DNA of 64,000 nt from Streptomyces sp. WMMC940 (GTDB lineage Bacteria > Actinomycetota > Actinomycetes > Streptomycetales > Streptomycetaceae): positions 2,879,501 to 2,943,500 of the forward strand of contig NZ_JAPZBC010000001.1 in the NCBI RefSeq assembly GCF_027460265.1, given 5' to 3'. The translations under genes and the position numbers were made by a program. Positions 30,471-39,794 of the stretch are shown in pieces (position 1 is the stretch's first letter; each line of letters starts with the position of its first letter). The notes under the pieces were generated by a model, which was given only the letters and a program-made list of their open reading frames with translations, was not told where the DNA came from and did no database searches.

Positions 30471-30726
30471 GATCTACAGCATCCCGCAAGCCGCCGTTTC
30501 GCGGTGGACGGCGAGGGGGAAATCACACATGGGACATATTCGCTACGCGCCGTACCCGCCGGAGGGCCTCGGGCCCCGGCCGGGACGCCGCGAGGGAGCC
30601 GCTGTTCGGTCGCCGTGACCACCGTGTCGCCAACCGCGCGGCGCGGCGGTAGGCGCCGTGGGCAGCCCCATGAGGGCACACGGGGGACGGAGCCGCGACC
30701 CCGTGCGCCAGTCTGGAGGTCGGGCC

Positions 30727-31671
30727 ATGGGGTTCCTGCCGCTCTTGCGGATGAGGATGTCGGTCGCCCTGCTGCGTGCCACGGCCCTGGAGCTGGCCAT
30801 CCTCACCGCGCACATGATCGTTTATCCCTCCGGCCTGTTCCCGGAACGCCGCTCCCCCGCACCGGCTACGGGATCACCGCACCTCGGCGGGCCACCGCAT
30901 CTCGACACGACCCCGCACCTCGGCACAACCCCGCTCCCGGACTCCCCGGACACGGACTCCCCGGGCACGGGGACACCCGACGGCCGTCCGGACTCCCCGG
31001 ACTCCCCCGCGCTCCCGTTCCCGGCGCAGTCAGCCCCGTATCCGCCGGCCGTGCTGCTCCACGGCTTCGTGGACAACCGGTCCGTTTTCGTCCTGCTGCG
31101 GCGGGCCCTGGTACGCCAGGGCGGGCGCCACGTGGAGTCGCTCAACTACTCACCGCTGACGTGCGACATCCGGACCGCCGCCGAGCTGCTGGGCCGCCAT
31201 GTCGAGGAGATCTGCGCACGCACCGGCCGGCAGCGGGTCGACATCGTCGGCCACAGCCTCGGCGGTCTCATCGCGCGGTACTACGTCCAGCGACTCGGCG
31301 GCGACCGCCGGGTCCGCACCCTCGTCACACTGGGCACGCCCCATGCGGGCACGCGTGTCGCCCCGCTCGCCAGCGCGCACCCCATCGTGCGCCAGATGCG
31401 CCCGGACTCCGCCGTGATCGAGGAACTGCGGCTGCCCGCTCCGGGCTGCCGGACCAGGTTCGTCAGCTTCTGGAGCGATCTGGACCAGATCATGGTGCCG
31501 CTGGAGACCGCACGACTGGAGCATCCGGATCTGATCGTGCGGAACGTCCGCGTGAGCGGCATCGGCCATCTCGCACTCCCGGTGCATCCGGCTGTCGCGG
31601 CGGGCATCCGCGAGGCGCTCGAGGCGCCCGGTGCGGAAGCCGAGTCGCCCGGCGCCGTTTCCGTGGCCTGA
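30727..31671 (+). CDS. Lipase/acyltransferase-like alpha/beta hydrolase
   Basis: 314 residues from ATG 30727, chosen because GGAGG (30715-30719) precedes it; an upstream ATG at 30658 lacks such a site. An N-terminal hydrophobic segment (ALELAILTAHMIVYPSGLF, residues about 17-35) may be a signal anchor, followed by a Pro/Thr/Asp-rich linker. Catalytic core: oxyanion segment PAVLLHGFVDN, nucleophile elbow VGHSLGG, FWSDLDQIM (probable Asp), and GIGHLALPVHP (His). These are the hallmarks of class 2 Streptomyces-type lipases/esterases. Substrate not evident. Confidence 0.85.
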   Translation: MGFLPLLRMRMSVALLRATALELAILTAHMIVYPSGLFPERRSPAPATGSPHLGGPPHLDTTPHLGTTPLPDSPDTDSPGTGTPDGRPDSPDSPALPFPAQSAPYPPAVLLHGFVDNRSVFVLLRRALVRQGGRHVESLNYSPLTCDIRTAAELLGRHVEEICARTGRQRVDIVGHSLGGLIARYYVQRLGGDRRVRTLVTLGTPHAGTRVAPLASAHPIVRQMRPDSAVIEELRLPAPGCRTRFVSFWSDLDQIMVPLETARLEHPDLIVRNVRVSGIGHLALPVHPAVAAGIREALEAPGAEAESPGAVSVA

Positions 31672-31769
31672 AGTCGAACAAGGATCGAACGTAAGGCCAA
31701 AGCTCTGCCCGCAGTCCGCCGAAACACGGCCGAATGCCCGTTTCCCGCTTCCCCAAAACCTGCCGAAGA

Positions 31770-31799
31770 TTGTCGGCGTCGCATACCGCCGGGTACAGT
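31770..31799 (+). promoter_or_regulatory. Candidate promoter of the M23 peptidase gene
   Basis: TTGTCG (31770-31775) and TACAGT (31794-31799) are separated by 18 bases, resembling a vegetative sigma-70 promoter about 80 bases before the coding start. A GC hairpin (TCTGGG ... CCCAGA, about 31816-31845) lies in the putative leader. Confidence 0.4.
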
Positions 31800-31880
31800 C
31801 GCGCCACTGCGTTGCCTCTGGGACCCCCTGCGGGGCGGCCCCCAGAACTTGGTCCTGCTGCCGAGGCGAGAGAGAAGTTG

Positions 31881-33563
31881 GTGAACGACCAGCACCCCCA
31901 CGCCGGGTACGACGCGTACGCCACCGGCAGCTTCGACACCGACCCGCTCTTCGGCGCCATGCCGGGCAGCTACGAGGACGGTCACCTCGCCCACAGCGGC
32001 CAGTACGACAGCGGCCAGTACGACGCGACGCAGTGGTCCTCCACTTCCCCCACGGGCCACGAGGCCTACGGCAACCCCCAGCATGCGTACGGGCAGCAGT
32101 ACGACGCAACGCATTTCGACGCCGCACAGTACGACGGGGGCGCGCAGTACGACGGGGGCGCGCAGTACGACGGGGGCGCGCAGTACGACACCACCGGCCA
32201 GTGGGACGCCAACGCCTGGAACGAGGCGGGGCAGTTCACGGCGGCACGGTTCGAGAACGCGGCGCAGCCCTACGACACGAGCGGCCAGTGGCCCACGGCC
32301 GGCTACGGCGCGTCGACGTACGAGACCGGCGCCTACGACGCCACCGCGTGGAACTCGGCCGGAGCCGAGGCCACCCCCGTCCACCCGCAGTACGGCGACC
32401 ACATCGGACAGCCGTCCGGATCCGGACACTCCGAGTACCCGGCGTACGGGGAGCAGCACGATCCCGCGGAAGCCTTCGTCCCCGAACAGTTCCCCGCCAC
32501 GGCCGAGTTCGGCACCTCACACGAGACACGGCCCGGCACGGCGTCCGGCTACGAGACCGAAGCCGCGCACGACAGCGAGCCCGGCTTCGGCGGCGAGGCC
32601 GCGTTCGACTCCGCAACGGAGCACTCCGATCGCTCGGAGCACACCGAGTACGAGCCGGAGCGACCGGCGGCAGCGGACGCGTACGACGGAGGACCGGATT
32701 CCGGCCACGACCACGACCACGAAGCCGAGATGATCGCCGGCGCCGCCACCGTCGCGGCACCCGCGGTCCCCCTCTCCTCCGCCGCCTCGGCCCGTCCCGT
32801 GCGCAGGGCCGGCGGCGCCCGCGGTCGCCGCCGCACTCCCGCCAAGCGCTCCGCGCTCCTCACCGTGGCCGTGCCTTCCGCCTGTGTGATGGGGGTCGCC
32901 GGTGTCGCGGCGGCCTCGGTCGGCGGACTCACCGACGGCGAGCAGCAGAAGGACGACAACACCGCGGTCACGGCAGCCGATCCGTCGTCCGTGAAGCCGG
33001 TCGCCGCGAACAACGCGCTCGACACCCAGCTCGCCGCACTCAGCGCCGACGCCCGGGACTTCGGCGACCGCGCCAGCCGGACCCAGGAACGCATCGACCT
33101 CAAGGCGCGGCAGGAGGCGGAGCGCAAGAAGCGCGAGGAGGAAGCCGCCCTCCGCGAGCGGCTCCGCCCCAAGTTCGCCCTCCCGGTCGCCCAGCACGGC
33201 CTCAGCGCCTACTACGGCCAGGCCGGTGTCAACTGGATGTCCATGCACACCGGAATCGACTTCCCCGTCTCGTACGGGACGCCGGTGATGGCCGCGACCG
33301 ACGGCACCGTGCGGACGCAGTGGAACAGCGCGTACGGCAACATGGCCATCGTCACCGCCGCCGACGGCACGGAGACCTGGTACTGCCATCTCAGCAGCAC
33401 CAAGATCCGCTCCGGGAAGGTCAAGGCCGGCGAAGTCATCGCCTATTCGGGCAACTCGGGCAACTCGACCGGCCCGCATCTGCACTTCGAGGTGCGCCCC
33501 GGCGGAGGGTCCGCGATCGACCCGCTGGCGTGGCTGCGCAGCCACGGTCTCAGCCCGACCTGA
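31881..33563 (+). CDS. M23 metallopeptidase (cell-wall endopeptidase) with long Tyr/Gln/Asp-rich N-terminus
   Basis: 560 residues from GTG 31881 (GAGAGAAG upstream); TTG 31878 is the alternative. Residues 1-280 are low-complexity and acidic with repeated QYD units. One transmembrane helix follows (LLTVAVPSACVMGVAGVAAASVGG, about 330-352). A coiled-coil (RQEAERKKREEEAALRERL) precedes the LytM/M23 domain (about 430-560), with zinc ligands in HTGIDFP and HLHFEVRPG, both intact. It is thus a membrane-anchored peptidoglycan hydrolase with a disordered cytoplasmic tail. NlpC/P60 hydrolases encoded nearby belong to the same cell-wall remodelling theme. Confidence 0.88.
   Translation: MNDQHPHAGYDAYATGSFDTDPLFGAMPGSYEDGHLAHSGQYDSGQYDATQWSSTSPTGHEAYGNPQHAYGQQYDATHFDAAQYDGGAQYDGGAQYDGGAQYDTTGQWDANAWNEAGQFTAARFENAAQPYDTSGQWPTAGYGASTYETGAYDATAWNSAGAEATPVHPQYGDHIGQPSGSGHSEYPAYGEQHDPAEAFVPEQFPATAEFGTSHETRPGTASGYETEAAHDSEPGFGGEAAFDSATEHSDRSEHTEYEPERPAAADAYDGGPDSGHDHDHEAEMIAGAATVAAPAVPLSSAASARPVRRAGGARGRRRTPAKRSALLTVAVPSACVMGVAGVAAASVGGLTDGEQQKDDNTAVTAADPSSVKPVAANNALDTQLAALSADARDFGDRASRTQERIDLKARQEAERKKREEEAALRERLRPKFALPVAQHGLSAYYGQAGVNWMSMHTGIDFPVSYGTPVMAATDGTVRTQWNSAYGNMAIVTAADGTETWYCHLSSTKIRSGKVKAGEVIAYSGNSGNSTGPHLHFEVRPGGGSAIDPLAWLRSHGLSPT
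32127..32189 (+). repeat. 18-bp tandem repeat in the M23 gene
   Basis: Three near-perfect units starting at 32127, 32145 and 32163 encode QYDGGA, with a fourth partial copy at 32181. Other QYD-containing units flank it. Confidence 0.9.
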
Positions 33564-33927
33564 TCCGGCCGGCTCCGCCGGTACGTGTGCGGCCCGGCCC
33601 CGACCACCCGGCCGGGCGTGCGGCTTCCGCGACCGCTCCTGAGTCTTCGCCCGGACCGGCACACCGCCGGCCCCGCCCGAAGCCGTCACCCACGGCCGTA
33701 CCCCCGAGGCCCGGTCGAGCCGGCCGGTTCACGCCGCGACCCGGCGCCGCCGCCACCCGTCGGGTCGAGCCGGCGCCGCCCATCGCGTCTGCGCACGCCG
33801 CGGTGGGTCGGCGCACCGGCCCCGCTCAGGGAACCCGCGGGCGACCGCCGCAGAGCCCCGCGACCCCCTGCGACAGCCCCGTGTTCGCTGCGGATCACTC
33901 TCCGGATGCCGACGGTTTCTCAGCCCG
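33564..33927. other. Convergent intergenic region between M23 gene and pcrA
   Basis: 364 bases of very GC-rich sequence with only Arg/Pro-rich shadow frames. No gene or strong long hairpin was identified. Confidence 0.5.
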
Positions 33928-36405
33928 TCAGAGCTTCTCCACCGGCGCGTACCGCAGCAGCAGCCGCTTCGGCTTGGCGTCGCCGAAGTCGATCGTCGCC
34001 TGGGCGTCCGCGCCCGAGCCCGTCACCGCCATCACCGTCCCCAGTCCGAACTGGTCGTGGGTGACGCGGTCCCCGACTGCCAGGGCGATCACGGGCTTGT
34101 CCGTCGTCCGCCGCGTGGCGAAGCCCGAGGGGCCGGAGCGGGACCGGGACGACGAGAGCGCCGAGGCGATGCCGGACGTCGGCCCCGCGGGCGCCGCCAT
34201 CGGGCCCGTCCGCTTCCACTGCAGGTGCGCGTCCGGGATCTCCTCGAGGAAGCGCGAGGGCGGGTTGTAGGCGGGCTGGCCCCAGGCGCTGCGCATCGAG
34301 GAACGCGTCAGGTAGAGGCGCTCGCGGGCACGGGTGATCCCCACGTACGCCAGACGGCGCTCCTCCTCCAGCTCCTTGGTCTGGCCGAGCGCCCGCATGT
34401 GCGGGAAGACGCCGTCCTCCATGCCGGTGAGGAACACGACGGGAAACTCCAGGCCCTTCGCCGTGTGCAGGGTCATCAGCGTGATGACGCCGCTGCCCTC
34501 CTCGTCCTCGTCGGGGATCTGGTCGGAGTCGGCGACGAGCGCGACCTGCTCCAGGAACTCGGCGAGCGTGCCCGTTCCCTCCTCGGCGCCGCGCTCCTGC
34601 TCGAACTCCAGGGCCACCGCCGCGAGTTCCTGGAGGTTCTCGATACGGGTCTCGTCCTGGGGATCGGTGGACGCCTGCAGCTCGGCGAGATAGCCGGTCC
34701 GCTCCAGCACGGCCTCCAGCACGACCGCGGGGCCGGCACCCGAGTCGACGATCGTGCGCAGCTCCTCCATGAGCGTGTTGAAGCGCTTCACGGCGTTGGC
34801 TGAGCGGGCGGCCATGCCGTACGCCTCGTCGACGCGGCGCAGCGCCTGCGGGAACGTGATCCTCTCCCGCAGGGCGAGCGCGTCGACCATCGCCTCGGCG
34901 CGCTCGCCGATGCCTCGCTTCGGGACGTTCAGGATCCGCCGCAGCGGCACATTGTCCTCGGGGTTGGCGAGGACCCGGAGATACGCCAGGACGTCCCGGA
35001 CCTCCTTGCGCTCGTAGAAGCGCACACCGCCGACGACCTTGTACGGCAGGCCGACGCGGATGAAGATCTCCTCGAAGACACGGGACTGGGCGTTGGTCCG
35101 GTAGAAGACCGCCACGTCGCCGGCCCTGGCCTCGCCCGCGTCCGTCAGCCGGTCGATCTCGTCGGCGACGAACTGGGCCTCGTCGTGCTCGGTGTCCGCG
35201 ACGTAGCCGGTGATCTGCGCTCCGGCGCCCGCGTTCGTCCACAGGTTCTTGGGACGGCGGCTCTCGTTGCGCTCGATCACGGCGTTGGCCGCGGAGAGGA
35301 TCGTCTGGGACGACCGGTAGTTCTGCTCGAGCAGGATCGTGGTCGCGTCCGGGTAGTCCTCCTCGAACTGGAGGATGTTGCGGATCGTGGCGCCGCGGAA
35401 CGCGTAGATCGACTGGTCGGCGTCGCCCACCACGCACAGCTCGGCGGGGCCGAGGTCGTCGTAGCCCGTGCCGACCAGCTCGCGCACGAGCGTGTACTGG
35501 GCGTGGTTGGTGTCCTGGTACTCGTCGACCAGGACATGACGGAACCGGCGCCGGTAGTGCTCGGCGACGTCCGGGAACGCCTGGAGCAGATGGACCGTGG
35601 TCATGATGATGTCGTCGAAGTCCAGCGCGTTGGCCTCGCGCAGGCGGGCCTGGTACATCCGGTACGCCTCGGCCAGTGTCTTCTCGAAACCTCCCCCGGA
35701 GCCGTCGGCCTGGGTGGTACCCCCACCTGCCCGGTCGGCGTAGGTCTCCTCGTCGATCAGCTCGTTCTTCAGGTTCGAGATCTTGGCGCTGAACGACTTC
35801 GGCGGGTACCGCTTCGGGTCGAGGTCCAGATCGCGGCAGACCAGTGCCATCAGCCGCTTGGAGTCGGCGGCGTCGTAGATCGAGAAGGACGACGTGAAGC
35901 CGAGCCTCTTGCTCTCCCGGCGCAGTATGCGGACGCAAGCGCTGTGGAAGGTGGAGACCCACATGGCTCCGGCGCGCGGGCCGACGAGCTGCTCGACGCG
36001 CTCCTTCATCTCCCCCGCGGCCTTGTTGGTGAAGGTGATGGCCAGTATCTGGCCGGGGTGGACGTCACGGGTCGCCAGCAGATGGGCGATCCGGTGGGTC
36101 AGCACCCGGGTCTTGCCGGAGCCGGCGCCGGCGACGATGAGCAGCGGCGACCCCGTGTGGACGACGGCGGCGCGCTGCTGCTCGTTCAGCCCGTCGAGCA
36201 GGGCCGCCGGGTCGATGACGGGGCGCGGGGCGCCGTTGCGGTAGTGGGCGTCCCCGGACGGAGGCACGTCGAACCTGCCCTCGAAGAGGTCGTGCGGGAC
36301 CTCGTCCGCGGGCGGGTGCTCGTCGTCCTCCGGTGGCGGGGGGTCCTCCGGGGCCGGGGTGCGCTGGAGGTCCGCCAGGAAACTGTCGTCAAAGAGGCTG
36401 CTCAT
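33928..36405 (-). CDS. pcrA: ATP-dependent 3'-5' DNA helicase, UvrD/PcrA family
   Basis: 825 residues from ATG 36405. Superfamily 1 motifs in order: Q motif LNEQQRAAV, motif I GAGSGKT, Ia TFTNKAAGEMKERV, II VLVDEYQDTN, III VGDADQSIYAFRGA, IV LEQNYRSS, V TLHTAKGLEFPVVFL, VI YVGITRARERLYLT. The acidic N-terminal ~70 residues are an actinobacterial extension. The C-terminus has the Tudor-like module VGDRVTHDQFGLGTVMAV used for RNA polymerase binding in PcrA. Roles: nucleotide excision repair, mismatch repair, replication conflict resolution. Confidence 0.95.
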   Translation of the reverse strand: MSSLFDDSFLADLQRTPAPEDPPPPEDDEHPPADEVPHDLFEGRFDVPPSGDAHYRNGAPRPVIDPAALLDGLNEQQRAAVVHTGSPLLIVAGAGSGKTRVLTHRIAHLLATRDVHPGQILAITFTNKAAGEMKERVEQLVGPRAGAMWVSTFHSACVRILRRESKRLGFTSSFSIYDAADSKRLMALVCRDLDLDPKRYPPKSFSAKISNLKNELIDEETYADRAGGGTTQADGSGGGFEKTLAEAYRMYQARLREANALDFDDIIMTTVHLLQAFPDVAEHYRRRFRHVLVDEYQDTNHAQYTLVRELVGTGYDDLGPAELCVVGDADQSIYAFRGATIRNILQFEEDYPDATTILLEQNYRSSQTILSAANAVIERNESRRPKNLWTNAGAGAQITGYVADTEHDEAQFVADEIDRLTDAGEARAGDVAVFYRTNAQSRVFEEIFIRVGLPYKVVGGVRFYERKEVRDVLAYLRVLANPEDNVPLRRILNVPKRGIGERAEAMVDALALRERITFPQALRRVDEAYGMAARSANAVKRFNTLMEELRTIVDSGAGPAVVLEAVLERTGYLAELQASTDPQDETRIENLQELAAVALEFEQERGAEEGTGTLAEFLEQVALVADSDQIPDEDEEGSGVITLMTLHTAKGLEFPVVFLTGMEDGVFPHMRALGQTKELEEERRLAYVGITRARERLYLTRSSMRSAWGQPAYNPPSRFLEEIPDAHLQWKRTGPMAAPAGPTSGIASALSSSRSRSGPSGFATRRTTDKPVIALAVGDRVTHDQFGLGTVMAVTGSGADAQATIDFGDAKPKRLLLRYAPVEKL

Positions 36406-36624
36406 CGCTCTCCGAGTCTAGGCGGCCCCACCGACAGCCCGCCGCCGCCTTCGCGGGAATCACGATCGGACACCTCCAGTCATGACATGGACACACAGCG
36501 CCAAGGTCACGAAAATGTATCGGGCATATCGACCACTCTCCTTCACAGCAGCGCCACACTTTGGCTAGCGTGCTCGCCCAGGCGGCCCGTACCCCCTTCG
36601 ACGAACCACGTCGGCCGGGCAGCC

Positions 36625-36783
36625 GCGCCGAATCCGTGCCCCTCACCGAGGAGTTCGGAACCGGGGACCCACTCAAAAAGCACAACTGGGGTGAATCGGG
36701 CCTGGTTTCATCTGGCCCGTAGGGCAAACCTTCCGTTCCGTCCGAACCCGACAGCTAACCCGGTAGGCGTTCCACGGAAGGAG
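36625..36783 (+). ncRNA. c-di-AMP (ydaO-yuaA type) riboswitch
   Basis: The leader of the first NlpC/P60 gene contains, in order, segments I recognise as the actinobacterial ydaO aptamer core: CCGAATCC (about 36629), GAGTTCGGAACCGGGGACCCA, GGGGTGAATCGGG, and CCGACAGCTAACCCGGTAGG (36748-36767). CCTTCCGT (36729-36736) is complementary to ACGGAAGG (36774-36781), which is the ribosome site, giving an evident way to mask it. c-di-AMP riboswitches in Streptomyces commonly control cell-wall hydrolases. Boundaries are approximate. It fills most of the 36406-36792 gap. Confidence 0.8.
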
Positions 36784-36792
36784 ATGCCGGCC

Positions 36793-37944
36793 TTGGCGTC
36801 GCACCGCAAGCCGCGCAGCCGCACACGTACGAACACACCTGCCGTCGGGATCACGACGGCCGCCATAGCGGGGGTCTCGCTCCTCTCGGCCCAGAATGCG
36901 ACAGCCGACCCGAAGCCCAGCATCGAGGAAGTCCAGAAGAAGGTGGACGACCTCTACCGCCAGGCGGGTTCGTCGACCCAGGAGTACAACAAGGCGAAGG
37001 AGTCCGCCGAGCAGCAGCGCCGCAAGGTGGACCGTGCGCTCGACGAGGCCGCCGAGCGCACGGAGGCGCTCAACGAGTCCCGGCGCGCCCTCGGCAGTTA
37101 CGCGGCCGCCCAGTACCGCACCGGCGCCGTCACCCCGACCGCCGCACTGCTCTTCGCCGACAACCCGCAGTCCTACGCCGACCAGACACAACTGATGGAC
37201 CGGCTGACCGAACAGCAGCGCGGCGCCATCGCCGACTACGAGACCCACCGGGCCGAGGCCGCGAAGCAGCGCGCGCAGGCCACCAGGAGCCTGGAGACGC
37301 TCACGGACTCGCAGGAGTCGCTGCGTGCCAGGAAGCAGGCCGTCCAGAGGAAGCTCGCCGAGGCGCGGGAACTGCTGTCGCGGCTGACCGCCGAGGAACG
37401 GGCGCGGCTCGCCGAGCTCGAGCGCAAGAAGGAGGAGGAGGCCCGCCGGAAGGCCGAGGCGAGGGCCGAGGCGGAAGCCGAGGCCGAGCGGCAGCTCCGG
37501 GAGCGTGAGCGGCAGGAGCGGGAACAGACCGGCACCGGCACGGACACCGGCTCGGCCACGGGGACGGCCTCCGGAACGACCGGCGGCACGTACGCGGCCA
37601 AGGCCGAGAAGGTGCTGTCCTTCGCACGCGCCCAAATCGGCAAGCCGTACGTCTGGGGCGCGACCGGCCCGAGCTCGTACGACTGCTCCGGGCTCACCCA
37701 GGCCGCCTGGCGCGCGGCGGGCGTCGACCTGCCCCGGACCACCTGGGACCAGGTGAAGGCCGGACAGAGCGTGGCGACGGCCGATCTGCTCCCGGGTGAC
37801 CTGGTCTTCTTCTACGACGACATCAGCCACGTCGGTGTCTACATCGGCGACGGAAAGATGATCCACGCCCCCAAGCCGGGCGCGAACGTCCGCGAGGAGT
37901 CGATCTACTACATGCCGATCCACGGCAGCATCCGGCCCGCGTAG
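36793..37944 (+). CDS. Secreted NlpC/P60 peptidoglycan hydrolase
   Basis: 383 residues if TTG 36793 is the start. I choose it because GGAAGG at 36776-36781 is correctly spaced from it, whereas ATG 36784 overlaps that site; the paralogue at 38679 has the same GGAAGGA-to-start spacing. Signal-like N-terminus, cleavage after ATA-DP near residue 38. A long coiled-coil (about 45-225; EEVQKKVDDLYRQA ... LERKKEEEARRKAEARAEA) precedes the catalytic domain (about 255-383): Cys in YDCSGLTQAAW, His in DISHVGVYIG, and a third polar residue near HAPKPG. It cleaves gamma-D-Glu-diamino acid bonds in peptidoglycan. Likely controlled by the c-di-AMP riboswitch. Confidence 0.92.
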   Translation: MASHRKPRSRTRTNTPAVGITTAAIAGVSLLSAQNATADPKPSIEEVQKKVDDLYRQAGSSTQEYNKAKESAEQQRRKVDRALDEAAERTEALNESRRALGSYAAAQYRTGAVTPTAALLFADNPQSYADQTQLMDRLTEQQRGAIADYETHRAEAAKQRAQATRSLETLTDSQESLRARKQAVQRKLAEARELLSRLTAEERARLAELERKKEEEARRKAEARAEAEAEAERQLRERERQEREQTGTGTDTGSATGTASGTTGGTYAAKAEKVLSFARAQIGKPYVWGATGPSSYDCSGLTQAAWRAAGVDLPRTTWDQVKAGQSVATADLLPGDLVFFYDDISHVGVYIGDGKMIHAPKPGANVREESIYYMPIHGSIRPA

Positions 37945-38008
37945 CGTTCACGTGGGCCGGAGACCCGCGACCGCCGACCCCCGGGTCGCGGAGTCACGCA
38001 CTCGCTCA

Positions 38009-38052
38009 CTCGCGCCGCGGCGCCCTTCGGAAGAGGGGGTTCGCGGCGCGAG
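38009..38052. terminator. Bidirectional terminator after the first NlpC/P60 gene
   Basis: CTCGCGCCGCG (38009-38019) and CGCGGCGCGAG (38042-38052) are exact complements, with an inner CCC/GGG pairing in the loop, between convergent genes. Confidence 0.75.
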
Positions 38053-38074
38053 CCGTGCAGGGCTCCGGGCCCGC

Positions 38075-38428
38075 TCAGGTCCACAGGGTCGCGATGAAGA
38101 CGTTCGCCAGGGTCAGGCCCCCGACCGCCCCGAACACCCCCTTGTCCACGGTCTCCTCGTCCCGCTTGACGTAGACGAGCGCCAGGATCACCACGAGCAC
38201 GGCGAGCTTGATGCCGATCTTGAGGTTGTTCACGGGCTGGTCGTCCGCCTGGTTCAGTCCCACCAGTGCCACGCCCGTCACCAGCATGGTCAGCGCGCCG
38301 TGCAGCATCCCCGGAGTGAAGTGCGCCGCCCCCGCCCCCATCGCCTTCATCTGGGTGAGGAAACCGCCGAGCAGCGCCGCGATACCGATGATGTGAAGGG
38401 CGACGAAGACATTGATGAGTACGTCCAT
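38075..38428 (-). CDS. Small four-helix integral membrane protein
   Basis: 117 residues from ATG 38428. Four hydrophobic helices cover most of the protein (VFVALHIIGIAALLGGFL, GALTMLVTGVALVGL, LKIGIKLAVLVVILALVYV, GGLTLANVFIATLW). No charged catalytic motif. Conserved Streptomyces hypothetical; sits between two NlpC/P60 genes on the opposite strand. Confidence 0.8.
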   Translation of the reverse strand: MDVLINVFVALHIIGIAALLGGFLTQMKAMGAGAAHFTPGMLHGALTMLVTGVALVGLNQADDQPVNNLKIGIKLAVLVVILALVYVKRDEETVDKGVFGAVGGLTLANVFIATLWT

Positions 38429-38678
38429 GGCACCGGAGCCTAGCCGGGCGGTCCCAAAGCGAACCCGGGCGGTCCTTCTCATGCCAATTCCGTTCATGGC
38501 GCCACTTCGTGGTGACCGAGAGCTCTAGCGTCCTCACCCAGGTGGCCGGCTCCACCACCGTCCGTACCCGGGCGGCCGCCGGCCGCCCCCGCCGGAAGAG
38601 CCGGTGGCGGGCCGCTCCCCCTGTGCGGTCCGCCGCCGGTCCCCGTGACGGCGGGCCCCTACGGAAGGACGGGCCCTC

Positions 38679-39728
38679 GTGGCAGCGCACCGCAAGCCCA
38701 GGCAGCGCACGCATTCCGGCACCGCCGCACGCCTCTCCGCCACTCTCGCGCTCGCCGGTGCGGCCACCGCCACCGCCTTCGAGGGCGCCGCGCACGCCGA
38801 GCCGGTGCCCACTGCGGAGGAGGTCCGGGCCGCGGCCGACCGGCTGTACCAGGAGGCGGAGGCCGAGACCGAGAAGTACAACGGGGCGAAGGAGAAGGCC
38901 GATACGGCGCGGAGGGAGGCCGGGGAGCTCCGCGACGAGGCCGCCCGACGCATGGAGCGCCTGAACGCCTCCCGCGACGCGCTGGGTTCCTTCGCGACGG
39001 CGCAGTACCGGGCGGGCGGCCTCGATCCCGCCCTGCGGCTCGTCCTCGACTCCGACCCGGCGCGGTACCTCGCGGGTGCCGAGCTGACCGAGCGGGTCGG
39101 TGACCGCCAGGCCGCGGCCCTCGCGGCGTTGCAACGGCAGACGAGGGAGCTCGAGCAGGTGCGCGCCGAGGCCGGTGAGCGGCTGGCCGAGCTCGAGGAG
39201 CAGCGGGCACGCGTGGCCCACCACCGCGCGGTGGTGCGGAAGAAGCTGGCCGCGGCCGAGGCCCTGCTGGCGCGGCTCACCGCCGAGCAGCGCGCCGCCC
39301 ACGCCGGCCGGGACGGCACCGCCGCGGGCCGTGCGGACCGCGGCACGGTCCGCACCGGACCCGCTGTCGCCGCCCCCAACCCCCGTGCCGCACAGGCCGT
39401 CGCCTACGCCTACGGGGCGCTCGGCAAGCCCTACGTCTGGGGCGCGACGGGACCGTCCGCCTTCGACTGCTCGGGGCTGACCCAGGCCGCCTGGCGCTCC
39501 GCCGGGGTCGCGCTGCCGCGCACCACGTACACCCAGATCGACGCGGGGCAGCGGGTGCCGAGATCCCGGCTCGCGCCGGGGGACCTGGTGTTCTTCTACT
39601 CCGGCATCTCGCACGTGGGGCTCTACATCGGTGGGGGCCGGATGATCCACGCCCCTCGTCCGGGAGCGCCGGTACGGATCGCGCCCATCGACCAGATGCC
39701 CTATGCGGGAGCGACGCGGATCTCCTGA
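38679..39728 (+). CDS. Secreted NlpC/P60 peptidoglycan hydrolase, paralogue of 36793
   Basis: 349 residues from GTG 38679, GGAAGGA at 38663-38669. Signal peptide with cleavage around AHA-EP (residue about 34). Coiled-coil (about 40-210) and catalytic NlpC/P60 domain (about 235-349) with Cys in FDCSGLTQAAW and His in GISHVGLYIGGG. It is about as diverged as expected for an older duplication of the 36793 gene. Unlike that gene, its 5' region (38429-38678) shows no c-di-AMP riboswitch motif, so the pair is probably regulated differently. Confidence 0.9.
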   Translation: MAAHRKPRQRTHSGTAARLSATLALAGAATATAFEGAAHAEPVPTAEEVRAAADRLYQEAEAETEKYNGAKEKADTARREAGELRDEAARRMERLNASRDALGSFATAQYRAGGLDPALRLVLDSDPARYLAGAELTERVGDRQAAALAALQRQTRELEQVRAEAGERLAELEEQRARVAHHRAVVRKKLAAAEALLARLTAEQRAAHAGRDGTAAGRADRGTVRTGPAVAAPNPRAAQAVAYAYGALGKPYVWGATGPSAFDCSGLTQAAWRSAGVALPRTTYTQIDAGQRVPRSRLAPGDLVFFYSGISHVGLYIGGGRMIHAPRPGAPVRIAPIDQMPYAGATRIS

Positions 39729-39794
39729 TCGTGGTGCCCCATGGGGTGCCGGGCGGGTCTCGCCCTGCGTCCGGACGGGAGGCGCCCGGCGGGC

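Noticed and set aside
38429..38678. Possible c-di-AMP riboswitch before the second NlpC/P60 gene
   Set aside because: The aptamer core segments present at 36625-36783 are not found here.
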